This document shows, piece after piece, positions 1-10,806 of a stretch of DNA of 64,000 nucleotides. The DNA is from Ostrinia nubilalis (Eukaryota > Arthropoda > Insecta > Lepidoptera > Crambidae), in NCBI RefSeq assembly GCF_963855985.1, contig NC_087112.1:8434501-8498500 (forward strand), read 5' to 3'. The notes below the pieces were generated by a model. The model saw only the letters and a list, made by a program, of their open reading frames with translations, was not told the DNA's origin and ran no database searches. The translations under genes and the position numbers were made by a program. Within the stretch, counting starts at the first letter, position 1. Every line of letters begins with the position of its first letter.

Positions 1-97
1 TGGAACATAAGGCGAACTTAATGCACTAAAGCATTTTCAATCAAATTCGGTTAAAACGAGATCCACGCGTACGAAGTAGAGGGCGGCCGCTAGTTCC
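1..97 (-). repeat. LINE/SINE 3'-tail fragment
   Basis: Ends in a form of the common lepidopteran repeat terminus (ACGCGTACGAAGT, then GGGCGGCCGCTAG) read in reverse. Bases 1-35 also resemble the reverse of 5935-5990. Confidence 0.5.
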
Positions 98-122
98 TAC
101 ATAGATATAAAAATTATAACGT

Positions 123-366
123 TCGTACGTTCCAGTCAAATGACGTCCACAGCTGGAAAAAGGTCTCCCCCAAGGTTTTCCACAATGAACGGTCCTGCGC
201 TGTCCGCATCCAGGCTCTTCCCGCGACCTTCACCAGATCGTCGGTCCACCTAGTAGGAGGCCTGCCCACGCTACGTCTTCCAGCCCGTGGTCGCCACTCC
301 AGAACTTTCCTGCCCCAACGGCCATCGTCTCTACGAGCTATGTGCTATGTGTGTGAGCTATGTATG
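123..366 (-). mobile_element. 5'-truncated RTE-type LINE, family B (16-bp TSD)
   Basis: Reverse orientation of the C-terminal end of an endonuclease/reverse-transcriptase ORF, with its (CGTT)n-like tail at the left. Flanked by a perfect 16-bp duplication, ataaaaattataacgt, at 107-122 and 367-382. The copy stops within the region coding for the conserved GHIARR segment. Confidence 0.8.
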
Positions 367-741
367 ATAAAAATTATAACGTACTGAAAAATGGCCATCA
401 TCATTACACCTTTAGAGAATCAATAGACAAATCGGTCCAGATTTGGCTTCATTAATCAAAATCACAAAGTCCATGTTACAATCACATGTCATTAGGTTCA
501 TTTGATAAATTAACTGTTTCTCGACAGCACGTCAGGTTGTACATTTGTGTTGCGAAATGAAACCTATTACCAGTAAATAAGATATACAATGTCAAGCTTG
601 ACATGCCGTCTGTTACTCGAGCGACGACTTTGACAAGTTAGTTGTTATATTAATGAGAGATTATTCAGGTCATAGTTATGGTATGAAGTTATAAAGAGCA
701 TTGGTCAGTATTGGCTAATAGACTCCAATAATTATCTAGAC

Positions 742-930
742 CAGGGTTTCCCAAACTATGGGTTGCGACCCAGTGGTGGGTCGCGAGCGAACATTGAGTG
801 GGCCCTGTCTGTAGAACGACACACTACCGATCCAACCGCTGGGCAGCGGGCGAAATTTCCTATAGGTGGGTCCCGAGTTTGGGAACTTGTATTATATGAG
901 TCGTAGCCCAGACAACTTCGGAAACCACTG
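742..930. mobile_element. hAT-type MITE with 8-bp TSD, copy 1
   Basis: Starts CAGGGTTTCCCAAACT and ends with the near-inverse GGAAACCACTG. It is flanked by a perfect 8-bp duplication (atctagac at 734-741 and 931-938). An 8-bp duplication with CAG-type ends is the hallmark of hAT elements. A related copy lies at 50212-50418. Confidence 0.75.
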
Positions 931-1004
931 ATCTAGACTATTGTTGTTGTGTATTGCTGTTGGTGTACCTTTATCAACAAATAAATAAATAAAGCCGAAC
1001 AGTT

Positions 1005-1216
1005 TGTTTGTTTGAACGCGCTAATCTCAGGAAGTAATGGTCCGATTTGAAAAAATAGTTTTGTGTTGGATAGCCCATTTATCGAGGAAAGCTTTAGGCT
1101 ATATAACATCACCCTACAGCCAATAGGGGCGGAGCAGTAAAGAAAAATGTTGCAGAAACGGGAAATTTTTCAATTATTTAAACATTTTCAAGCGTACGAA
1201 GTCGCGGGCACAGCTA
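1005..1216 (-). repeat. LINE/SINE 3'-tail fragment
   Basis: Contains the blocks GCGCTAATCTCAGGAA, CATTTATCGAGGAA and GCCAATAGGGGCGGA and ends with the reversed GCCCGCGACTTCGTACG terminus. Same subfamily as 59092-59277 and the right part of 44313-45127. Confidence 0.65.
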
Positions 1217-2082
1217 GTATAGAAATACATAGCAAACTCATTCCAACATTATAATATTTTACCGTTAATCTGATCTTTTATTACTACTAGTACCAATACT
1301 GCTTGTATTCCAATGAATCCTCAATCATGTATTCTAAGTTAATGCATTTGTATTGTATTTGTATGTATTTTGAATTCACGCTGCGTCGTGAGTGGTCTTC
1401 TTAACATTACTCACTGCAATAAACGTTTGGAGTAGTGATGTTAGTAGTTTGAAATATCGATAGTTTGAATTATCGATAGGTGGTTCACAGCGTAATACAC
1501 TTGAAAATTTCAACGAGTCTACCCTATATCTGCGTTGGTAGTTTAGTGGTTAGGGCATTCGCCTGGCAAACGAAGGTCGTAGTTTCATCTGAGGTAATAG
1601 ATTTAAAATGAGCTGTTATTCAAAAGCTATCATTTTATGCAGAAAGTCAATCTTGTTGAAATTAAAACACACCCTTCTTGTACAAAAAACTGCGTCACCA
1701 TTATGGTTAAGATAGACCAGCAATATTATTTAAAAACTCTCTTTATGTTTCGCCGAATCTGATTTAATTTTAGACTAAATAAAACATCCTATAAAATTTG
1801 AAAATTAGTCTTCTACGCATGCAAGTCTTGCTTCGATGCTAAAGATTAGATGAATTTATTTATCGACATTATTTTAAGGACATATCTATCTACGTCACTA
1901 CAACCAGGATTGTGTGCAATCCGAAAGGCATGACGTCATTACGCGTTCTTATCATCAAACTGCATTCTGCCTCGCCCATACAGTGCAACAAGCGGTGATA
2001 TATTACCGTGAACTAACGATTCGTAGTGCAAAGATCACGAAAATCATTGGAATTATTTGCATTCATAGAAATATTAACATTT
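1217..2082. other. No gene seen
   Basis: AT-rich. Apart from the tRNA-like patch near 1534 I see nothing definable. Confidence 0.5.
1534..1603 (+). repeat. tRNA-like SINE head or tRNA pseudogene
   Basis: GCGTTGGTAGTTTAGTGG matches a Pol III A box and TTCG-CCTGGCAAA-CGAA can form an anticodon-like arm. The B-box region (GTAGTTTCATCTG) departs from GGTTCRANYCC. This is more likely a decayed SINE or pseudogene than a working tRNA. Confidence 0.4.
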
Positions 2083-2093
2083 AATGCTCAATA

Positions 2094-2370
2094 GCCCGAC
2101 GTATTAGCAAACTGAAGTGGCAATGAGCAGGGCACATAGTACGCAGAACTGACGGCCGATGGAAGCAAGGCAGCAAGGTTCTGGAGTGGAGGCCGCGTAC
2201 CGGAAAACTCAGCGTGGGACGTCCACCCTCAAGGTGGACCGACGACCTGACAAAGGTAGCAGGAAGGCGCTGGATGCAGACCGCTACTAACCGTGCGATG
2301 TGGAAGTCATTGTGGGAGGCCTATGTTCAACAGTGGACGTCCTGTGACTGAAATGATGATGATGATGATG
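2094..2370 (+). mobile_element. 5'-truncated RTE-type LINE, family A (11-bp TSD)
   Basis: C-terminal part of a reverse-transcriptase ORF, ending in an (ATG)n tail. It is flanked by the 11-bp duplication aatgctcaata (2083-2093 and 2371-2381). The frame is interrupted. Confidence 0.75.
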
Positions 2371-2381
2371 AATGCTCAATA

Positions 2382-2573
2382 TACCCAGTCTTCCCGTGGA
2401 TGTCGTAAGAGGCGACTATAGGACAAATACGCGAACATCAGGCCTCCCCAACCCGTCTGACCAGCGTGGGGAGTGTAGGTCAAATCCACCATTTGCCTCT
2501 GGTAAATTAGAGAGAGTCGTGCTCCTGCAGTGGAGAAATGAGTCATTTCAAATGACCTGATGATGATGCTAAA
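2382..2573 (+). repeat. LINE 3' end, family C
   Basis: Contains the recognisable CCCGTGGATGTCGTAAGAGG and GTGCTCCTGCAGTGG blocks of a lepidopteran LINE 3' end and closes with TGATGATGATG. It abuts the family A insertion, which landed at its left edge. Confidence 0.5.
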
Positions 2574-3667
2574 TATAATCTTAACATGTTTATAAATGTT
2601 ATGAAAGTTAACTTATTTACAAAGAGATTAAAAAGTAACGTTAAAGTGTCACATTTAATTTTCAAAATTCAAACAGCGTATAACGGAACGCGAGATAGCT
2701 CGCGCCAGATTTTTATTGCGATTCCGAACGCATCGCATTCACGGCACGTCTTGATCCTCAAATCCGGATACCATATTACCAAAACCACAGACTGTGGTCG
2801 CTTTCAAAAATACGCGAAATTCAACTTTATTTCAATAGACATTAGCAAGTGGATCCTAACTGGTCTCCATCATGTTTCATAATAACAACGTGAGAGCGAA
2901 CTTTTTTTCCAAATTTGAATTTGCAGTCGTGCGATTGGTATTCGAGTGATTTATTTCTCAGTGGCCAGTGCGTGATTGATTTGGACATGTGAAAAAACTT
3001 ATCAAAATGCGTAGTCATTTGTTTTGATTATGCGTATGTACTCCCAAAAGTTTAAATTAAGAACATAAAATATGGGATTTGAAAATTATTAGTTACCATT
3101 TGGTCCATGATACTCGTACCTGTACTCGTATGTGAAATTTTGAAATATAACAGTGCGTTATAAATGTATAAGTCACAGTCTGTGATTGTCACGCTTAAAA
3201 GGCAGAACCAATTTAGATGTTAAGATGGATTGAGCCTATAGATAGATAGGTATTATAGATGGAGATAGTTTTTTTGCAAGGAAAAAAAATATGGAGAATT
3301 AAATAATTCTCAAGTTTTGAAATCTAAATTAATTAAACATAAGAACTTTTAGTTACAGACCGAAATACAGATAACCGTTTTAGTATGGAGATATATCCCA
3401 GATTTGAAGTGCTATCCAACTGCGTCACATCTCTTTCCCTTCTCATCTCACCGTTACTATGAAAAAACCATTGTTTCTTTTTACTACAGCCGTATGTGTT
3501 GTCAACGCACATAACAAGGCCATTCCCACATAAGTGTGCGTTACCTAAAGATATAAGCCCCCACACAACAAATAGGGGGGACTATTTTTTCCCCACTCCG
3601 CATGACAGGCCTTAATACCGCCATAAGTCTTCGAGCATAAAGGGACGTGCACACTTGATACTTTTAA
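2574..3667. other. No gene seen
   Basis: Slightly more GC-rich at 2680-2790, where a 98-codon frame (2586-2882) has no recognised motif or splice context. The rest is AT-rich. Confidence 0.45.
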
Positions 3668-3750
3668 CGGGACTATTCCCACCTCTCGTTCCCACCGCTG
3701 CAACTCCTGTGTAGCCAGGATCTACAGCTTGACCGCCATTAAAAACCCAA
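3668..3750 (+). repeat. Short retroposed element H, copy 1
   Basis: Begins CGGGACTATTCCCACCTCTC, runs through GGATCTACAGCTTGACCGCC and ends A-rich. Related copies: 9820-9958, 12941-13060 and 40012-40106. Confidence 0.6.
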
Positions 3751-3872
3751 CTCAACCTAAAAACAACTTAGATATTTCTTAAAAGATAAAATTACTTAGC
3801 TTAAAATTTCCGCCGTCTAGTCTTTATCATCTTATTATGGATTTCCGCAAAGTAACGCCTGATACTATCTTA

Positions 3873-4043
3873 CTAATATTATAAATGCGAAAGTTTGGAT
3901 GTCTGGATGTTTGTTACTCTTTCACGCTAAAACTACTGAACTGATTTTAATGAAACTTTACAGTATTATTGTTTATACGACGATACGAGACGATATGTGA
4001 CAAACAAAATTTCACGCGGGTGAAGCTGCGGGCAAAAGCTAGT
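3873..4043 (-). repeat. LINE/SINE 3'-tail fragment
   Basis: Reverse copy of a repeat whose termini are CTAGCTTTTGCCCGC and TTTATAATATTAGTAA. Same subfamily as 39341-39540 and 56084-56275. Confidence 0.7.
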
Positions 4044-4593
4044 TAATTATAAAAACAACATTTTTGTTGCTTACATAGCTGTAAACCAGAGCGGTTTTCC
4101 TACACAGAGGAATGATACATTTTTGACAATTGCTAAACCGATTTCAATAAGAATAGCAATGTTAAAGAAAGATAATTAGACTCCATAATTTTAGAAAAAA
4201 CAACTTCCACTGATAATGAACATTCTTGCAATCGTGGACATTTCCATTGTCAATTTTCAGATCGTCGGTACATCGAGCAGGAGCAATCAGTCTCAAAAGC
4301 ATAATGCGTCAACAGGCCCTCCAGTCTCAAGTGTGCACACGCCCTAAAGTCACGAGCACACGTTTCCCCAGAGTGTGGACGATTCATTAAAGTGTGTGCG
4401 TGCCTTATCTGACGGTGTGTACGCTGCCTAACGCTGTTGGGGCAGTTTTTCTTACTTCTGGCACATAATAAGTGCCTACTTAATAGTATGAAGAGGTAAA
4501 CGCGTTGTGTTTGTAACGGTTTATCTTTGTAACTACTAGTGAGATTATAAAAAGTTTTTTACAGTCAATAAGCTACGGCAATTTAACTTTCTT

Positions 4594-4751
4594 CATCATC
4601 ATCATCTCAGCCATAGGAAGTCCACTGCTGAACATAGACCTCCCCCAATGCTTTCCATGTTGCCCGGTTGGTAGCGGCCTGCGTCCAGCGCTTTCCTGCT
4701 ACCTTTATGATGTCGTCGGTCCACCTTGTGGGTGGACGTCCCACGCTGCGC
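4594..4751 (-). mobile_element. 5'-truncated RTE-type LINE, family A (13-bp TSD)
   Basis: Reverse copy starting with (CATCAT)n, then CCATAGGAAGTCCACTGCTG. Flanked by the perfect 13-bp duplication atttaactttctt (4581-4593 and 4752-4764). Confidence 0.8.
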
Positions 4752-4840
4752 ATTTAACTTTCTTAAGTATTTTTTATTTCAAGGCCTACATTAATGCATA
4801 AACAACCTGTATTTAAAAATGTGTCAATTTCAATTAGTCC

Positions 4841-4963
4841 AATGCCCGTTTCACCATCAATACCTAATTTTTAAGTGACCCCTACGATAATAAAATGCCT
4901 GTTATGTATTACAACAGGGATCACTAAAAAATAAGGGATTGATGGTAAAAATGGGCATAAGAC
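4841..4963. repeat. Hairpin MITE (ATGCCCGTTTCACC), copy 1
   Basis: About 40-bp inverted arms (ATGCCCGTTTCACCATCAAT at the left and its imperfect inverse at the right). A second copy lies at 25982-26085. Confidence 0.6.
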
Positions 4964-5070
4964 CTAAATTATTTTTAGGGTATACATACATATATTTAAT
5001 TATGCTAATATCTAATTTTTATAATTTTTTTTGTCCCCCAATGTCATGCCCAATGTACACACGGCCACAC

Positions 5071-5170
5071 TGTTAACTATCCATTTCCGTTTTTGCTCTC
5101 GCTCTCATCAAATGGTGATTCTTTGCGATAGAACGACACGACATGACCGGCAATGGATAGTTAACACTGT
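5071..5170. repeat. Hairpin MITE with ACTGTTAACTATCCATT ends
   Basis: Inverted termini CACTGTTAACTATCCATT and AATGGATAGTTAACACTG enclose a spacer of about 70 bp. Confidence 0.6.
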
Positions 5171-5532
5171 TGCCTGTGAAATCTACAAATAATTAGCATC
5201 CGATCCTAAACAAACACAGCAACTTATCGGTCACCCATCCAGCGCTGTCAGCTCCCGACGTTGCTTAACCAAGTATCAGATCTGTGTAACTCGGAGCACT
5301 GTCGTTAATCACGCGTGTTGTCTGTCTGTGCGTGTCAAAGAGCCACATTAGTTAGCTGGGTTATTCTCCACTCGTTTTGTTTAGCATTTGGTGTTGCGAA
5401 TTTATTGCGGTACAGAACTTTTTTTGGAATTTGTATTCACGTAATTAATGCTCGGTCTACGTTATGTTTTTAGATGAAATTAATATTCACGCAAGTACTA
5501 CGTGAATTGGCTACTCTAGTTTATAATTACAA

Positions 5533-5713
5533 CTAGCTGACCCGGCGAATTTCGTACCGCCAACCGGTTGATAATGTAGGATTCTAATGGTGCAAAAGTT
5601 AGTCAAATCGGTTCAGTAGTTTCAGAACTTAATCAAAACAAACAAACAATTAAATCTTTCCTTTTCTTTTTTTTTAATTTATAATATTTATAAACTTTAT
5701 AATATTAGTGTAG
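5533..5713 (+). repeat. LINE/SINE 3'-tail fragment
   Basis: Starts ACTAGCTGACCCGGCGAA, contains CAAATCGGTTCAGTAGTTTC and ends TTTATAATATTAGTGTAG. Confidence 0.65.
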
Positions 5714-6339
5714 ATGAAGTCTTTTTTTTGTCATTAGTTTGTTAAAGCTCTGTTCTTTCTTTATCTAAAAAATGAGTAAAATACATAAAGTGACGTAACA
5801 ACAACTGAAAGAATAATAATAAATAGTTCAACTGCTTTTTAAAACTAAATGCCTAGAAGAGGCTTGTTGCCCTCAGGAATTGCCTTTCTAGTACCGCCAA
5901 ACGATTTTTTTCTGCTTAACACGAAGGTAAACTAGTTAAGAATGCTTTAGTTAGTACATCAAATTCGCCTTATTATGTTCCAATTTATTTGGCATTATCT
6001 TTAATGCCAAATCACCTTACATAATCTTTTATTCAAATAATTTTAGTACATAATGGCAAGTTAAAGAATAAATAAATAATTGAATGGTCTTTCAGGTAAT
6101 TTTAGTACAGAATAACCCTCCTCTAAAAGGTGATAAATAGCCACTCAGTGGGTCTTACTTGTTTAAAGTTATGACCGCTAGAGATTCTGCGAAACGATAG
6201 CCAGAAATCGAAAATGGTTACTATTGGATAATAAATGCGTAGCTATATGTCATCACAATGGAGATATAATGTAATCACTAATCAGGCATCATCGTCATCA
6301 TCAACAAACGAAAATCGGACATACGTTTCATTTTAATAC
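5714..6339. other. No gene seen
   Basis: AT-rich. 5850-5990 looks like an old repeat fragment (TTGCCCTCAGGAATTGCCTT and TTCGCCTTATTATGTTCCA), partly matching the reverse of 1-35. Confidence 0.4.
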
Positions 6340-6535
6340 TACCGGCCGCCCGCGACTTCGTACGCGTGGATCCAGTTTTACCCCCTCAGGGTTTGAATTT
6401 TGCAAAATCCCGTCTTAGTGAGTACGTTCTAAAAGGAACCCCCATGCAAAATTTGAGACTCGTAGCACTTGTAGTTTCTGAGATTTCGTGATGAGTGAGT
6501 GAATCAGTGACCTTTCGCTTTTACAGATATTAGAT
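6340..6535 (+). repeat. LINE/SINE 3'-tail fragment
   Basis: Starts at CCGGCCGCCCGCGACTTCG, contains GTTTTACCCCCTCAGG, and ends in CGCTTTTACAGATATTAGAT. Close to 33170-33372. Confidence 0.65.
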
Positions 6536-6924
6536 TACAAAATAAAGGGCGTATAAATACATCATGGAACCTGAACTATGTAAAGATAAAATATGATCCG
6601 AAATGATAATAAAATACCTGTAATGCAAAGCAAAAGTTTAGTTAACCTATACAGGCACGACGATTGGACATTAATAAAATAAATACAAATTAGACCGCGA
6701 CGTTTAACCTCTTAGCCGCACCAACATTTAACCCTTAAACAAACATCGCGACACGGCGACCGGGGTAATTATTTCCCCATCATCCCACAAACCGATATGG
6801 GCAAGCCAATATTTTTAAAGGCAGATTTTGGGCGTATCGCATGTCATCGTTTGTCCAGAGTTACGGAATTTTGAGCAGTGGTCCGAGTGACAGGAGACGG
6901 CGGGAACGAGACGTGCTTTTATTT

Positions 6925-7067
6925 CGTTCGTTCGTTTCAGCCGAAAGTTCCCTGCTGGACAAAGCTCTCTCCCCCAAGGATTTCCACAAAGACCGATCCT
7001 TCGCCGCTCGCATCCAGGCACCTCCCGCGACCTTCACCATAACGTCGATCCACCTAGTCCTGCCCAC
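6925..7067 (-). mobile_element. 5'-truncated RTE-type LINE, family B (11-bp TSD)
   Basis: Reverse copy with a (CGTT)n tail at the left. Flanked by tgcttttattt at 6914-6924 and 7068-7078. It holds only the last ~140 bases of the element and is diverged. Confidence 0.7.
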
Positions 7068-7553
7068 TGCTTTTATTTTTTTATTTATTTATTGCAATAA
7101 AATACATTGTACACTAAGAAACTTAAAACTAGGTAACTTAGGTAACTAATGCACACCCGGTTGGGTACAGCAATCTACTTACATATTAAGTAGGTACTAT
7201 ATGTTATCTTACATACTTATTTCAGTTATTAATAGATTTATATAAAATATTATATTATATTTATATAACAAATGACAATATATACCTCTACTACTTCTAA
7301 CAAAAACTATTTTTTTATTATTTACTCTTTTAATTTTAAATCTACCCGTCTACATTTTTTTTTTTGGGAAAACTTTTAGCAACAACTACTCACTTTGAAT
7401 ATTTTTTCGATTTTGTTACGGATCTAAGTTAAATAAGGTCATTTGTCGGAAGACCAAAGTAATAATATCCCAAAAATGTACCAGGGTAAAATGGCAGTGG
7501 TAAACAGGTCATGTCAGTCGGATAACCGATGAAAGCAGAGTAAATGGTTTCTA

Positions 7554-9201
7554 CAGGGTGACAGGTAAAGCGATACATTCCTTGAAAGGGGTTAAAGTAG
7601 AGCTTATTTGCAGTCATTTAAGTCATATGACACCATGTCCGAAACTTGTTCATTTCCAAGTTATTCAAGATTTAAGTATTTTTTAAAAAATCTCCAGTTT
7701 TTATGTTAAAATGTACCCTTGTAATGAAGAATACGGAATAATGTTAACTTTTTTGTTGTATTCGTATAGCTAAATAATAAGATTGACATTTTAAATTAAA
7801 ATTTGCAAGATAGAATCGTCATTACATAAGTAAAAGCTAAAAAACCATGTATTATTTTGCAAAAAAAATATGTTTTAGGTAATTAAACGACGAATTTCCA
7901 AGAAAAAATGTATGGAATGTTGTGTACAAATTACAGAATTTAGTTCCTTGATTCATTAGCTATTCAAAAAGGTACAGGTGTTTAACAAACACTACTTAAT
8001 TATTTTTTTATTTGAATTTAAACGTCTAGTAAGATACTTTCATAAAAAAATAAATAAATAAAAAAGTCACACTAACAACTGTTCTTGGGTCTCAATAAAT
8101 GAAAAACTTAGTGTTTTAATAATAATTGTATCACCTAATTTTATCTAGGTACATTATTTTAAGTCCTGCTCAAACTGTGAGCCCCGTCTTCTAATACAAG
8201 CTCGTAGTCTGTTTCTCACTTTTGTTTTTGTGACTCTTGTTGTCAAACTGCTGAATATCTTGAGCTGCCCTCTGAATGCGCTCACGAAGCTCTTGCTCGT
8301 TGTTTACGGGGGTTACATACAAGAGATACTTCATGTGACCCCATAAATAAAAATCGCAAGGGGTCAGATCCGGACTTCTGGCTGGCCAAGGAATGGGTCC
8401 ACCGCGCCCAATCCAACGAAGTGGATATTGTTGATCCATCCATTGGCGTACACTGAGCCGAAAGTGTGCTGTGTGTGTGAAAGCTTCGTGAGCGCATTCA
8501 GAGGGCACCTCAAGATATTCAGCAAAGTTTGACAACAAGAGTCACAAAAACAGAAGTGAGAAACAGACTACGAGCTTGTATTAGAAGACGGGGCTCACAG
8601 TTTGAGCAGGACTTAAAATAATGTACCTAAATAAAATTAGGTGATACAATTATTATTAAAATACTAAGTTTTTCATTTATTGAGACCCAAGAATAGTTGT
8701 AAGTGTGTGTTATGAAAGTATCTTACTAGACGTTTAAATTCAAATAAAAAAATAATTATGTAGTGTTTGTTAAACACCTGTACCTTTTTGAATACCTAAT
8801 GAATCAAGGAACTAAATTCTGTAATTTGTACACAACATTCCATACATTTTTTCTTGGAAATTCGTCGTTTAATTACCTAAAACATATTTTTTTTGCAAAA
8901 TAATACATGGTTTTTTAGCTTTTACTTGAGTAATGACTATTCTATCTTGCAAATTTTAATTTAAAATGTCAATCTTATTATTCAGCTATACGAATACAAC
9001 AAAAAAGTTAACATTATTCCGTATTCTTCATCACAAGGGTACATTTTAACATAAAAACTGGAGATTTTTTAAAAAATACTTAAATCTTGAATAACTTGGA
9101 AATGAACAAGTTTCGGACATGGTGTCATATGACTTAAATGACTTCAAATAAGCTCTACTTTAACCCCTTTCAAGGAATGTATCGCTTTACCTGTCACCCT
9201 G
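7554..9201. mobile_element. Fold-back Tc1/mariner-type element with 0.7-kb inverted arms
   Basis: The ends are CAGGGTGACAGGTAAAGCGA and its exact inverse, each next to a TA dinucleotide (7552-7553 and 9202-9203). The arms run 7554-8292 and 8482-9201 and are nearly identical inverse copies. A single-copy centre of about 190 bp codes on the minus strand for part of a transposase. The TA flanks and the encoded motif place it in Tc1/mariner. Confidence 0.85.
8191..8538 (-). pseudogene. Tc1/mariner transposase C-terminal fragment
   Basis: The frame contains WIGRGGPIPWPARSPDLTP followed by CDFYLWG, which resembles the region of the last catalytic aspartate in mariner-like transposases. The N-terminal DNA-binding domain and first two catalytic residues are absent. 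Both ends of the frame run into the inverted arms, so the peptide is chimeric. It is a remnant and not an active enzyme. Confidence 0.7.
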
Positions 9202-9203
9202 TA

Positions 9204-9819
9204 TAATAAAGACCGTTTTGGCGAACTGATCGATGAACCTATCTTAATAATGGCAGTGCTTATATAAAAAAAAATGTGCCGCAATTTGGACGGATGCAAG
9301 CTTCAACCTCCAGCAGTGGGTTAACAATGTATGTTTAAGGTCGGTATTAAACAACAAAGTTACAAAAATCTACAAAAGGTTACTACTTAAAAAATTTACA
9401 CACAAAAAACGAGTTTCATCAAAACCCGCTCCCGCTTATGTCCCCGCTGCCTCTTATGCCTTATCCCAAGCAGAAAGTCCAACAGAGATGGAGATTAATG
9501 GTTTAAAACCCGCCTCCCAGTAATGCCTAATGCGATTATCTTGTACCAAAACAATGGGCTCACACAGATTTTTATTTATATTACACAGTGCTCGAGAGGT
9601 TAAGCCGCGGGCTGTCATTAATATTGTGCAAGTTGACTGTTTGGATTGTGGTATATCCCTCATTCATGTGACACTATCATTCATATAAATACTCGATGGA
9701 CCTTACTTTCAAACCTTAACTTTTAAAGTAAGGTAATATTATTGTCACTTGTCATCTGCTTTTCACTGGAGGGAAGTCGAACTTTAACTTCGAACTCCTC
9801 CTATGTTCTTCTGATTAAT
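9204..9819. other. No gene seen
   Basis: Frames here are short and lack domains. Confidence 0.45.
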
Positions 9820-9958
9820 TCATTGGGGTCCAATGACAGTTAACTTTCCCCCGGGACAAACTTGACCTTCATTGGTTGGGTTTTCATAAGCAGTCAAGCT
9901 GTAGATCCTGGCTACACAGGAGTTGCAGCGGTGGGAACGAGAGGTGGGAATAGTCCCG
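9820..9958 (-). repeat. Short retroposed element H, copy 2
   Basis: Reverse copy ending in GGTGGGAATAGTCCCG. It carries an extra ~55-base segment (around GTTAACTTTCCCCCGGGAC) also found in copy 3. Confidence 0.6.
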
Positions 9959-10463
9959 TTTTATCTTTTTAAAAGAGTTGTTAAAAGTCAGGCAACGTTT
10001 TTAATCCACCTGCGTTGCGTGGGAACCTAGCCTTTGACATGTATTTAATCCAAAAAGGACATGCAATATCTGACTAAATACATTCAGACAGACTCATTTT
10101 ATTGTCTAGACTAGACCTTCGGCTGCCCTTGTCTGCTTGAATAGTGAACAGGTATATTGACACTTGATTCGATGACTCAGATCCAATTGAAAGAGGCCCT
10201 ATTCTGGCAATCCACATCTATAAACACGGATATATTCGTCTCTTTCACATGCCATAAGAGTAAGAGAGATCGATAGAGTGAGGTTACTTTTCGATGTTCG
10301 AATTAGACCCCCATAGAACAGATTCTATTCTTGAATTTCGGCGGTTTGAATGCAGATGGCGTTTTGACAATCACATGTTTACAATATTGACGGGGTTTGG
10401 AGGAATTTTGTGGTTATAGAGACAATTTTAATAAGCAATGCAAAGAAGAGTGTACTAGACTGT

Positions 10464-10609
10464 CGCCCGTATTCACAAACGATGCTTGCTTAAGTGAAGC
10501 AGCAAATCGAACGCACAGCGTTGAATAGAGCTCTGTGATTGGTTCGTGTGTGACCCTGTACGTCCACGCGTACTGTGAGACCTCATAGTAATGTTTGTGA
10601 ATACGGGCA
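10464..10609 (-). mobile_element. CGCCCGTATTC MITE, copy 1
   Basis: 146 bp, reverse orientation, with termini CGCCCGTATTCACAAAC and GTTTGTGAATACGGGC. The flanking 3-mers do not match exactly. Confidence 0.8.
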
Positions 10610-10646
10610 TATTTATTTATGTATGATCCATGTTTAGTAATACCCT

Positions 10647-10806
10647 AATTATCCCGTTTTACCCCCTTAGAGGTGGAGTTTCGTAAAATCCGTTCTTAGC
10701 GAATGTCTACACCCTATAAGGAACCTACGAGTACCTGTCAAATTTCAAGTTGGTAGGTTTTGAGATTTGTTGATTAATCAGTGAATGGTATTTTCGCTTT
10801 TATATG
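10647..10806 (+). repeat. LINE/SINE 3'-tail fragment
   Basis: Contains ATCCCGTTTTACCCCCTTAG and CGTAAAATCCGTTCTTAGCG, and ends in the (T)CGCTTTTATATG motif shared with 6340-6535. Confidence 0.55.

Noticed and set aside
1534..1603. Functional tRNA gene
   Set aside because: The A box is good but the T arm/B box is degenerate and no closing acceptor stem forms.
2586..2882. 98-codon forward frame
   Set aside because: No domain, no splice context and no codon-usage support that I can see.
8191..8538. Host gene encoding a WIGRGGPIPWPARSPDL protein
   Set aside because: The sequence is a transposase remnant at the centre of a TA-flanked inverted-repeat element.
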